Part shown: positions 13,001-23,639 of the stretch, piece by piece | How positions within the stretch are numbered: the stretch's first letter is position 1 | Layout: each line of letters begins with the position of its first letter | DNA from: Pachypanchax playfairii | Taxonomy: Eukaryota > Chordata > Actinopteri > Cyprinodontiformes > Aplocheilidae | NCBI GenBank assembly: GCA_006937955.1 | Contig: SSNP01000025.1 | Location: 255,761 to 319,760, forward strand | Direction: 5' to 3' | DNA: 64,000 nucleotides | Made by a program: the position numbers and the translations under genes | The notes under the pieces: model-generated | The model's input: only the letters and a program-made list of their open reading frames with translations | The model's database searches: none | What the model was told of the DNA's origin: nothing

Positions 13001-16000
13001 ATTTCAGCGGTAGTCAGAGAGGTTCATATCTGAGTTATATTAGATGTTCAGCCATAACATCACTATGTTTTCTATCAGCAGCAGCACAAAGAACTACTTA
13101 GAGGGGAGTGCAGAGAAATCAACAAGCATGTATTTTTTTCTGTGATTGCTCTTATTTTTAGACACGCTGTCACCGAGGACGGTTGTGAAATGGCAGAAAA
13201 AGTTTCTAGGAGGATTGAAAGTCCCACCCAGGAGCATTTAATTAGCACCATGAATGAATAACATCTTCCCCATTTCTCTCTCTGTCCTTAGTAATCAGTT
13301 CTGGACCATTAATGAGAGGATGACTATCGACTGGTGGAGCGGGCTGCTGATAATTGAATGTGTAGAGACCATTAAACATTCCTAATCAAAAATAAACACT
13401 CTAAAGTCATGGTTCCTGCAGACAAATGTGGAAGCTCAATTTAAAAAAGAGAGCTTCTCATCTTTTGTTTTCTTTCCCTTTTATTGGGCTATCAGAACTA
13501 ACAGTTCAGAATTTGACAGACCAGAAAATAGTTGAATTTCTAAGGGCATTGCAACATATTGAACCCCCCAAGTTTGTGTTTAGCTCCAAACAGCTGAGAG
13601 GAGACAGACAAGTAAAACCACAGTAATTGAAACGTTCTCAGAGGCTCTATTCCACATGCAAACAGGTCAGTAAATCACTAACAGTAACTGTGGTGTAGTG
13701 TTGGAAATCACAGCCACTCTATTGACTCAACTCTATTGATCTGACTCCCACATCACCACAACTCATATGAAGTCAGAGGGTCAATATGACTAGTTAACAA
13801 TTCTAACCCTGTATGAGCTCTGAGCCCTGCAGACGGGTGGCTGGAACAATGTGGCGTACGTGAAGTTGAAACTTTGAAAATTAAAGTAAATGTTTTATCT
13901 TTAGATGTTACATGTTTACAGGTCTGAATCACAACTAAAAATGGATCAATATAAAACCTCCCAGTGATTCGTACATTTACATGAACCTGTATTTTATTGC
14001 AGACATTATAAACTCAGGATGGTTTATGTTCTTTCCTCTAAACCTTACTAAATTTGTGCGTAAACATCCATTTATTTTAGGCCGCCAGCACATTTTAAAT
14101 AGATCAAACAGGGACAATTTTCATTTAGGAATCTGACTGGAAGTTATTGATATTATTTCAAACTGATGATAGAAACAAGTTAATAAAAAAAAGATAAACA
14201 CATTAGAAGATAATTGTATTAAAAAGTACAAATAAAAAGTCCCATTCCATAAAAACAGGAGGAGGATGAAGTTTCTACTTTTTAAACAAACATAAGCTGA
14301 CTGACTCACCGGAGCTGAAAGGTTAGAAGTTAATAACTAAATTAAATGATGCATGTTTGTTATTTAACAGAGTAAAGTGCGTCAGAAAGAAAAGTTTGAG
14401 AGTTGGTCATTTAAAACACGTTTTTAGCTGATCTGAGCACATTTAAAGAGGTGATTCATTCTTTGCTGCACACTGAATAAAGTCTGGTTCCACCAGGACA
14501 AATTCAAAAAGTCAAAAGCCTTGAGTCTTTCAGCAGGTCAGCAAACTGAATCCAGATGTACATAAAGACAGAAAAAACAGATAACAGGTCACTTCTTACC
14601 TAAAATCTTATAATATTGTTGTACAAAGCTTCGATCGATCATTACAGACAGAAACTTGAATCCAATATAAGAAGGATGTAACTAGTGGAACAAATATTAT
14701 TCAAGGTTCACAATAATTAGACTGAATTCAACATCTGTTTTCTTTTTCATTTTTCAAACCACTTGGAAATTAATTCTGAGTTACTGTGTAAAATATAATA
14801 GAGTATTTTAAATAATTGACAGTGACAGTGTTTTAATAATCATTAACCAGCTGGTTGTTTATTCTTTTGATTATATTCTATTAATTAATTACAGGAGCCT
14901 GTGTAAATAATAATGAGCTGCGCAGTGTTCCTATTTCCAAATTTCTCAAACAAATGCTAATAAATATTTGATTAAATACAGAAAATCTATGCAAATAGTT
15001 GGACGTTTTTCAGCTTTGTTTGCTCTCTAACGATTATTGGCTCTTGGTTTTTGAAGCAGGAAATGCAAAAACAGTCATTGTTTACGTCCTCTGCTGTATA
15101 TGAGAGATGAAAAACAGGCATTTTTGTTTGTGTTCCATGAGTTACATATAGACATGCTGCAGTATGTGGCAGGAGATTAGTTTTTCTTGGTGCCACAAAG
15201 AGATGATCTACAGGAAGAGGTGAAATGTTTTCATAGTAAATCATTAGAAAAGGCGTGTTGTGTCTTGATGTTCCCCTCAAATTTGCTTGTGTTGTTCTTT
15301 CATGGTTCGCTGCACCTTAAAAGGACAGAAGCTCCTTTGCTTTTCTTCAGAAACATGACTTCCTGTGTAGTGAAGTGGAAAAAGGAGTCCAGTCCATGTC
15401 CCACCTGACTGGCATGTTGCACACATTGTCTGGATGAAAGCAGTGAGATGGGAGCTGTGCTTGCAAAAACCAAGCAGACATCCACAATGAATGAGGAGAG
15501 TTATTTCAAAGGGCCGAGCTGAAGGATGCTGTGACTATCCACAGATTGTATGTTTGCATCACGCTGCCAGAATCCACAGGGTTTGCGTGTTTTGTACTGT
15601 ATGAACACTCAAACCAAATCACAGGCGTAACATTGATTTCTGTTTTATTTAGGCTGAATATAATTAATATGCCCTAGATTGATTTTCTCACACTGAGAAA
15701 TTTAATGTATTTACAACTTTTTATGTGAAATTTTTAGGTCTAGTTGCTATAAAAGGATGTTTTGCCCTGCGAATGTTGAAGGCAGAATGATTTTATTTAG
15801 AATTTACAGGAAGATGCTATTACACAAACTTACCAGAATCAAACTTGTACAAGAGACACGATACATATGAGATGATTTATTTTTAAAAAATATTGTTGTT
15901 ATAGATCAGTAGGAATAAAAGGGACGTTTGAGAGATGGAAACAGGAAGAAAGACTAGAGTTTTATAAAGTTGTTTGAGCCCAACAACAGCTTTCAGAAAA

Positions 16001-17580
16001 CCAGATACCATGTTTTCATTAAAGTTGTACAAATGTTCCTCTTTGTTTGATCTGTGTAGATGCTGTTGCTGTTGTGATCCATTTTTAATGGATTTTAAAC
16101 TCAAATTGGTGCATTTGAGTCCAACTCTAATGATTTAGAATGAGCAGGAATGTGTCTCCTAATTCCACACTGAGGTGAACTTTAGTTCACAGCGTATCAT
16201 GAAAACTTCTACTTCAATTTGTCATTTTCTGAGACCTGCAACAATTTAAAGTCCAGATAAAATATTTGTTATTATTATTATTATTTCAGTAATTTGAGCC
16301 TCATCCGAATCAGAATACTGCCAGAGGTAAACTTTTCCAACCTGGATCAGCACTTGTCCAGATTCCTTCCTCTTTTTTTATTTCACCACATCTTTCTTTA
16401 GATTTTTATTACTGGAGTTTATTGTAACAGTTTACTCAACTCATTTAGCATCAGTTAAACACTGTGGTAAAAGAGTTTGTAGCATTAATCTTCCCAACTT
16501 TTCTTTTTCAGACATTTAGAAATGTCAGTTGTTTTTTTTTGTTTTGTTCATTTTCAGCATGAATAAATTGGTACGCTTTCTGCACCTGCTCAGCGCCAAA
16601 ATGGGACCATCGGGTTGGTCAATCCGTCTTCAAGTGGGCCACAAATTGCTCCATGAATCATTTGTTTGTCCCCTTTTCTCTACATTGCTGGTGGCCCTTT
16701 GCTCCTCTTCAGGACCAGCTTATCTGGCATTTGTCTGAAGTGGACATTTTTTAAACATGTTCCAGAAAGCAGCACGAACAAACAAACCTGCTGACCTGCT
16801 CCCAGCAAATAATCTGAAACACTTCATGTTTAACCACAGCAGTAGAGATTCTGGAACATTTACTCAAAAAGAATCTCTAAGCAAACTTACTTTTGTAATG
16901 TGTGTTTCATTCACTCATTTATTTTGCAGAGGGGCCCAACATATATAGCTCTGATGTTTCCCAAAAATAGTCATCAGATAGGAAGAGAGGCTCAGCCACC
17001 AAATTCGGATGTGCTGTAAACAAAAAGTCACACAAAAAAGTGTCGAATTTCCTGTTTTGGGTTTGAGTTGCTGCCACTGGGGACGTTTCACAGCAGGAGG
17101 GAGGGATAGATTCAATTAAACAACCACAAACTGTGAAAGTAAACATCAGTATGCCAGTAAAAACATTGAAGATAGAAATGTTGAAGGTTTTGCTTTGGCC
17201 CTGACAGTCCTCACTAAGAATCAGCAGATAGACCATAAAAGAGCAGCACCTACCTGTGAATTTCACAGAATGACCAGACAGTTACTGAATGGAGAAGAAA
17301 ACCTTCAAACAGGAACTGAAAGACTTCTGTCTGAGTATAAAAAGCTTTTACAAACTGTCATACTAAACAAATTAACCGTGTAGGCTGTTTAAACCTTTCC
17401 TTTGTGCACAATGTTTTATACAATTTTGAAACAGAACTGTAGGAATAAGCTTTATTTTTGCTAACAAATTGAATAAATGTGTCTTTATGTATTTGCAAAT
17501 AGAAAATAAATATAGCAGCAACACACATTATTGGATGAAATAACCATTTATGAAATTGGAACGCCGTTTAAATACCAAAT
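10095..17580. other. upstream non-coding DNA
   Basis: No gene, RNA gene or clear repeat is supported. A minus-strand ORF of 105 codons at 10158-10475 and a minus-strand ORF of 131 codons at 12472-12867 have no recognisable domains and are treated as chance ORFs. Confidence 0.55.
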
Positions 17581-17750
17581 CAGGTGGACAACATGCATTT
17601 TCACCATGAAACGTGTATTTATTATATATTTATTGTTATAGTTATACAGTTATGACATTATGTTTATGGAAGACACACAGTTGGTGTCCATCTCTGGAGA
17701 GACAGACTAAGACCCAATGTGGTGGTTCATGTGTAAATAAACCAAAATAC
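17581..17750 (+). repeat. dispersed repeat X, copy 1
   Basis: It starts CAGGTGGACAACATG and ends GGTGGTTCATGTGTAAATAA. The same two blocks in the same order and similar spacing recur at 46049-46192. The class is unknown; no terminal repeats or coding sequence are visible. Confidence 0.5.
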
Positions 17751-18484
17751 TCAAAGATACTGAAGAATCCAGCTTTTAAGTGGCTGCAGTGAACAATGTG
17801 CATGACAGGATTAAGATTAGAGCAACATGAGGATGATATCTAAAGATTTTTATTGTTGTCCAAACACTCCGAGACAAGTTTAACAGACCGACATATTAGA
17901 GAGAAAAAACAGCACTGCAGCAGCACATTCACTTTGGGTTAATTGGCCTTTGCTGTGAGTTGTGGTTGTTTGTCTCTGTTGCTGTGTGATGGACAGGTGA
18001 ACAGTCCAGAATAGATCCCACCTTTAGCTCAGTGATGACTGAAAACAGGCACCAGCTCTCTGCAACACTAAGAAGGAAGAATCTGGGATGGAAAAGCAGT
18101 TTTATTTCAAAATGTATATACTGTGTTTTTCTTTCTTTAGATGATGCTCCATGAGTTTTTGTATTATAGAGTAAAAAACACAGCTTCAGAGAAATCTGTC
18201 ATCTGAAAACAAAACTAATTTTCTTTGTTACATGAAGAGAACACCTTGGAGAACCCAAAAGTAGAACAATTTCACAGGAAACAGAAAATAATAACAGCTA
18301 CAACCTTTCTGGAAATGTAAAAACACAGAAAGTCCAGAACATGTGGACTGTAACTAGAAACAAGATCAGTAATTATAAACTACATCCCACAATACTGGAA
18401 ATAATTCTGTGATGGTGAGCAAGTGTCAAGATTAATAAGCACTTTATCATGAGACAGCAATTTGTTTGTTTTTGTTTTCCTCAG

Positions 18485-19560
18485 GAGAAAGACGAGTTAA
18501 AGAACTACCAGTCACCAGCGGAAGCCTAAAGTCGAGCAAACATAGAAGAAACTTCTATTTGAGCAGGAGAACACAAACAGGAAAGAAGAAGAAGAAATGG
18601 AGATGTGCAAAGAGCGACAAAAGAAAGGAAAAGAGTTCTTTCTGTTCAAATGATTAAAATCAAACGTACTCCCCACATGAAGGCAGAGAAGATGAAAAAA
18701 AGAACAAAAACTTTACAAAGTCACCACAAATCAGAAGAGAGAAGAAGCTCCAGACTAAAAAAGAAACTACGTGTATGTTTGACAAATGAAAAACCTTCCA
18801 CACAGAAAATAAATAGGTAGCCAGGGAAAATGTCCACGTTCAAGAGAAAAGATAGATATTTAGGTGCAGGAGGCCCTGCAGTTTAAAGAACACAAGGGGA
18901 AGGGAAAAATACAATTTCAGCAGCAAGCTTCTGTAACAACAAATGAAGAGGAAGACCTTTGATGCAGAGAATGATGCGCTGATTGATGCCAGAGTCCAAG
19001 ATTCAAAGGAAAAGGCACACAGTAATGATGAAGAAGGTTCCGATTCTGCAGGAGATGAGAAAAAAAATATTTGGTGGAAAGAAAAAGAAAGAAAGAAAAT
19101 CCTAAAATCCGGAACTTATGGCTGTATTTAGAGGGAGGAATGACTTCAGTGTTCAAAAAGTCAATCTTTAGAAAAGAGTGTGATGCCTAAAGCAAGAAAA
19201 AAAGAGCAAAAGGCGATCACTCAGAATGTGAGAGAGAATTTGATCAGAAACTTTCATCAAAGACCTCAAAGTACAACAAATGATTACGAAGGTCTTCGAT
19301 GCGGAAAATGATCCCATAATTAGTGACAGACTCCTTTAAGGTTGAACAGAAAGAGAGGCCATTGATGAGGAAAACTTACATCCAAGAACAGATTCAGGCG
19401 CTCAAAGGACAGGAGAAGTTTCTCAGCCTGGTGAACAACATTAATAAAGACGTGAGAGTCTGAGAAGTCTGAGTTCAGGAGAAAACAGACATCCAGAAAA
19501 CAAAAGAGGCTTTAAGCAAAAAGGGTCGATGTGAGAAATCCTGACAGAACAAAGATGGAA
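18485..19560 (+). pseudogene. purine-rich decayed coding-like region (unclassified)
   Basis: The plus strand is strongly A/G-rich for about 1.1 kb and reads as Lys/Glu/Arg-rich peptide broken by many stops and frame changes. A good acceptor-like site (pyrimidine tract ending TTTTCCTCAG) precedes codons reading EKDELKNYQSPAEA. Two in-frame peptide copies, FDAENDALIDARV (18943 frame) and FDAENDPIISDRL (19280 frame), sit 337 bp apart and point to an old internal repeat of a charged, possibly coiled-coil protein. A segment reading YIQEQIQALKGQEKFLSL follows. I do not recognise the parent gene. It could instead be a purine-rich repeat without coding history. Confidence 0.4.
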
Positions 19561-20304
19561 CAAACAACACCTCTGATAAAAATCAAACACATCTTTACAA
19601 CTGAAGCTGTCGATATGTCGAGGCAGATGCTTCCAGCCATTTTCAGGATTCTATCAAGTGTGAATGTAAATGTGAAATGTATGTGATGAGCCTGAAAGTC
19701 CAGTACAACAGCTTGAATCTTAAAATGAACATCTTTCAGAGAAATATAGGAAAAATCTGATTTAAAACTCTAAACGTACGTACGTCTCAGTAGATGGAAG
19801 AAATGGGATTTGTTTGTGTTTGACAGTCTGATCGGGCTTCAGTGCATCTTCATGGTACGTTTTATCTTTAATAACACTCATCTTTGTGTTTGTCAACAGA
19901 ATAACACCCTCGTCAATCATAGTGTGAATCTTTCCATCCACTTTCCATCTTTTTAATAACAAAAACACGGGATGATTGAAGGTGAACAGGTTTTAGTTTG
20001 AGTCTTTTTGTAGCGTCTCTGTCTGACAGGCGTCTCTCACATCGCTCACTTTCTGCCTTACAAATTAATTAATCTTAAAACATTGAGGCCAATTACAGTA
20101 ATCAGTTACCAATCAACTTCCTTTTGTTTTGGTATTGTTGGAGTCCATCTTGGTTTTTTCATTATGCATTTACAGGAAACTAAGATTGAACTTCCATTTT
20201 TGTTCACTGTATTATTTGCTTTATATACTGTATGTTTTTAGTAGAAGAAATAGTACAGACAGCAGAACAATGAAACACTCTGGTCATCATCTATTTCCTG
20301 TAAC
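19561..20304. other. non-coding spacer
   Basis: AT-rich sequence with nothing recognisable. Confidence 0.5.
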
Positions 20305-20316
20305 AACTTCATCCTG

Positions 20317-20842
20317 GGCTGCACGGTGGTGTAGTTGGTAGAGGTGTTATCTTACAGCAAGAAGGTCCTGGGTTCAAATCTGGGACCTTTCTGCATGGAG
20401 TTTGTATGTTTTCCTTGTGCATGTGTGTTTTCTCTACTCTGGTTTCCTTCCACAGTCCAGAAACATGCAAGAAGTTAATTGGCAACTCTAAATTGTCTCG
20501 AGGTCAGGGGAAGGGAATCCTGGTCCTCGAGAGCCGCTATCCTACATGTTTTGGTGTTTTCCCTGTTCCAACACAGTTGATTCACCTGATCAGCAGCTCA
20601 TCGAGCTCTGCAGAAGCCTGTTAATCACCTGCTGATTAAAATCATGTGTGTTGGAACTGGGAAAACACTAAAACATGTAGGATTGCGTCTCTCGAGGACC
20701 AGGATTCCCTACCCCTGCTCTAGGTTGTGTGGTTGTTTTGTCTGTTTATGGACTGGCGACTTGTCCAGAGTGTCCCCTCTCGCCCAAAGACCGCTGGAGA
20801 TCGACACCCGCCCCCTGTGACCTTGAACAGGAAGATGAATTG
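20317..20842 (+). mobile_element. tRNA-headed SINE (family 1), interrupted by a MITE
   Basis: The head GGCTGCACGGTGGTGTAGTTGG contains an A-box-like TGGTGTAGTTGG, and GGTTCAAATCT about 40 bp on is a B box, so the promoter is tRNA-derived. The body continues through TCTGCATGGAGTTTG and resumes after the MITE with GACTGGCGACTTGTCCAGAG and the CCCTGTGACCTTGAACAG tail. A perfect 12-bp target duplication, AACTTCATCCTG, flanks the whole element (20305-20316 and 20843-20854). This shows retrotransposition and fixes the ends. Confidence 0.85.
20505..20717. mobile_element. hAT-like MITE nested in the SINE
   Basis: A 213-bp element with near-perfect terminal inverted repeats: the left end is CAGGGGAAGGGAATCCTGG and the right end, reversed, is CAGGGGTAGGGAATCCTGG. 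Both continue with TCCTCGAGAG. It is flanked by 8-bp duplications CTCGAGGT (20497-20504) and CTCTAGGT (20718-20725), differing at one base. The 8-bp duplication is the hAT hallmark. There is no transposase, so it is non-autonomous. It split the SINE and is therefore younger than it. Confidence 0.88.
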
Positions 20843-20854
20843 AACTTCATCCTG

Positions 20855-22515
20855 TTCAAAGTTGTGGAAAAGATGAAATTTGTCCCAACTGTTATGAGAG
20901 TTGGACAACTTTAGTAGCACAAATCAACTCGACTTGGGATTTTTTTTGGAAACCCAGCAAATGTAAAAAGAGGAGACGCAAGCTGCACACGAGTTTCTGC
21001 TGAACCGCCACACTGCCACGCCACTCAGGTAACACTTATATAAAGAAAAGCTGAAAATGTAACAAACGTTTGGTGAATAATGACCGTGAATTCAGAAGGA
21101 AGTATTTGTGATTTGCTGATCATGAATTTTACTGAAACATTCAGCCAGTGGAAGTTTAAAAACTACTGAATCTAATAGAATGAAGAAACTTTTTACACTT
21201 TTGAGCTTTCTGGTGATCTTTGGGGGAAAAAATCCTAAAAAACCCCAGAAACATTTAAATATGACTTCAAAGTATGTGAACATAAAATACCACCACAGTT
21301 TAAATATTTTTCAACAGATACTCTGAAAAAAAAAACATTTTAGTGAAAATCTAGCAGCTAGAAAACAAAAACTGGAGATATGAGTCCACTGAATCTGTGC
21401 TGTGAGTTTGTTTTGTAGAAACTGACAAATTCTATTCTTGTTTGCGTTCATCACCAGTTACGCTCATACATTTTTGGAACAATAATTTGCTTCTTTTTTA
21501 TCTAGTGACTGAACAAATGTTGCAAATTAACTGCAAGTGAAGCTCCACCTGTTGGAGTAAAATGATGCTTATACGAAAACTGTGACGAGGTATAATTTAT
21601 TTTAAAAAGTTAAATAGCTGCAGTCTGTTAGACGCTGTTGGAAAGTGAGTTTTAAGATATTCGAACTGATTTCTTTTAGCACGCATGAAATGTCCTGAAG
21701 CAAAAGATTGAATATCACTAGAACTATAGTTTTTTTTCTGTACATGATGTTTTCCATCTACATACCATCCATAATTTGGAAAATAAAAAAGGCCTCTGGC
21801 ACATCATAATATTATTTTATAAAAGTGAACATTTACAAATTATCATTTTGTTTCTGAATAACCAGTAAAAAGTAAAAAGTGCAGGTGTTACAAGTAACAT
21901 GATCAGGGATGTTCTTCTTGCTCCGAGGCCCATTAAGTTTCAACAGGAAAACACAAAATCAGTTTCCTAAAATTAAAGCAGCTGCCACTAATTAGATTCT
22001 GCACACCTGCGATGCGCATGTGAAACACCTGACAGGTGTTAAAGTAGAACTACAAAGAAAACATTCCCGCTGATAAACAAGGAAACAAAACCGTGTGCTG
22101 CGAACAAACATGCAGATTCACAGCTGATGAACGAAACAAGCAGGTGTCATATGTGAAATTTATTTTACCCGATCAACGTGTTGATTGCTTAAAATGTGCA
22201 ACTGGCATCAATCAGAGACTCTAAGCAAAAAGATACAATTAATATGCACAAACATAAAAAAACAGAGCTTGACATACATGTAACTTGTTTTGTGTTCAAT
22301 TTGCACCAAAGAGAACTCCAGTGCCTCATCTGTAAGAGATGTGGAAAATGTCAGATAAATTCTGATGTGTGATGTTAAAACATATGATATTACTTTTGTT
22401 AACACATCAACATACTTCAAAGAGAAACACAGAGGAAGGCCCATCAGTGTCAAAATGGTGCAACCTCGATCACAACACTGATCTGTTTCTTCGTATTACT
22501 GAATCCAAAATGTAT
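20855..22515. other. non-coding spacer
   Basis: No gene or clear repeat identified. Confidence 0.5.
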
Positions 22516-22517
22516 TT

Positions 22518-22559
22518 TCCTCACTACCTCCACCAAGGAGGTCATGTTTTCATCGGGGA

Positions 22560-22599
<40 letters not shown>

Positions 22600-22810
22600 T
22601 AGCAGGATAACTCAAAAACTAATGGATGGATTTTGATGAAATTTTCAGGAAAGGTCAGAAATGACCCGAGGAATAATTGATTAGATTTTGGGGGTGATCC
22701 GGATTACCATCTGGATCCAGGAATTTTTTTAAGGATACGATACAGACATAGTACTTTCTACAATATGTCCACTTGGCGGAGGTCTGCGCTCTCTGAGTGC
22801 TTTTCTAGTT
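22518..22810 (+). repeat. interspersed repeat with CTGT core (class unassigned)
   Basis: It begins ACCTCCACCAAGGAGGTCAT, runs through a CTGT microsatellite, then GGATAACTCAAAAACTAATG and TTTTGATGAAATTTTCAGG, and ends GGTCTGCGCTCTCTGAGTGC. From memory this layout is a common interspersed repeat in fish genomes. I cannot assign a class, and no coding sequence is present. Confidence 0.6.
22561..22599 (+). repeat. (CTGT)n microsatellite
   Basis: About ten TGTC/CTGT units inside the interspersed repeat. Confidence 0.95.
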
Positions 22811-22819
22811 GGTTCAATG

Positions 22820-23074
22820 CAGTGGTGTCCAGTCCAAGCAGGGAAATGTGTAAAACAAGCAGGATAGTGGCCCTCTGGGACCAGGACCAGTCTCAGTAAC
22901 CAGGACCCAGTCCTCCATGTTTCAGATGTTTCCCTAGTTTAATACGCCTGATTTAAACTGATGGCTGATTAAATGGCTTCTGTTGTACTGCAATGCAGTT
23001 GTTTAAATCAGGTTTGTTGATGGTATAAGACATGCAGGACAGTGAGCACCGAGGGCCAAGATTGAAAAGCACTG
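22820..23074. mobile_element. degenerate hAT-like MITE
   Basis: The ends are CAGTGGTGTCCAGTCC and, reversed from the right, CAGTGCTTTTCAATCTTGG. Internally it has CCATGTTTCAGATGTTT and GTTGTACTGCAATGCAG, shared with the MITEs at 23300 and 44532. Flanking 8-mers (GTTCAATG and GTTTAAGT) match at only 5 of 8 positions, so the insertion is old or the ends are slightly off. Confidence 0.6.
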
Positions 23075-23156
23075 GTTTAAGTGATACTTCAGTGTTTTAG
23101 TTAAAAGTACCAGACTACAAGTCTGATCAATAAAATGTGTGAAAAGCATTTATTCA

Positions 23157-23628
23157 TCCATCCATCTTCTACAGCTACCTGTTCCTTTGCCTGGTCACAG
23201 GAAGCTGGTACCCGTCTGCAGATGAGTCATTGAGAAAGAGGCGGGGCTATGTTCTGGATACTCACACCTGCGGCCAATTTAGACTCACCAGTAAACTTAG
23301 TGTTTCTCAGTTCCAGTCCTGCATGTCTTATGTTTTCCTGCCTCATCACACCTGATTTCAATATATGACTGATTAACAAGCTTCTGTTGAACTGCAGTCA
23401 TGTGGATCAGGAGTTTTGAAGCAGGAAAACATCTAAATCATGCAGGACAGTGAATCCCGAGGACAGGAACTGAGAAACACGGATTAACCTAACAAGAAGG
23501 TTTTTGGTCAGAAGAAACTCTGACGCACAAGGAGAACTTGCAAACTCTGTGTGTCCAGCTGGATGTCAAACCTGCAACCTTTGTGCTGCAAGGCACCAGG
23601 ACCAACCAACAGCACCACCTTGCAGCCA
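23157..23628 (-). mobile_element. SINE family 1, minus orientation, interrupted by a MITE
   Basis: Read on the minus strand the head is GGCTGCAAGGTGGTGCTGTT with TTGCCTTGCAGC-like sequence, and the tail at the low-coordinate end includes ATCCATCCATC. The body is split between 23299 and 23484 by a MITE. Confidence 0.7.
23300..23483. mobile_element. hAT-like MITE nested in the minus-strand SINE
   Basis: The left end is GTGTTTCTCAGTTCCAGTCC and the reversed right end is GTGTTTCTCAGTTCCTGTCC, a clear inverted repeat. Candidate 8-bp duplications are TAAACTTA (23292-23299) and TTAACCTA (23484-23491), two mismatches. The right copy matches the expected SINE sequence at this point. Confidence 0.75.
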
Positions 23629-23639
23629 TTTTGGTATAT

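Noticed and set aside
20317..20400. Functional tRNA gene
   Set aside because: The A and B boxes belong to a SINE head with a target duplication, and the sequence does not fold into a full cloverleaf with paired acceptor stem.
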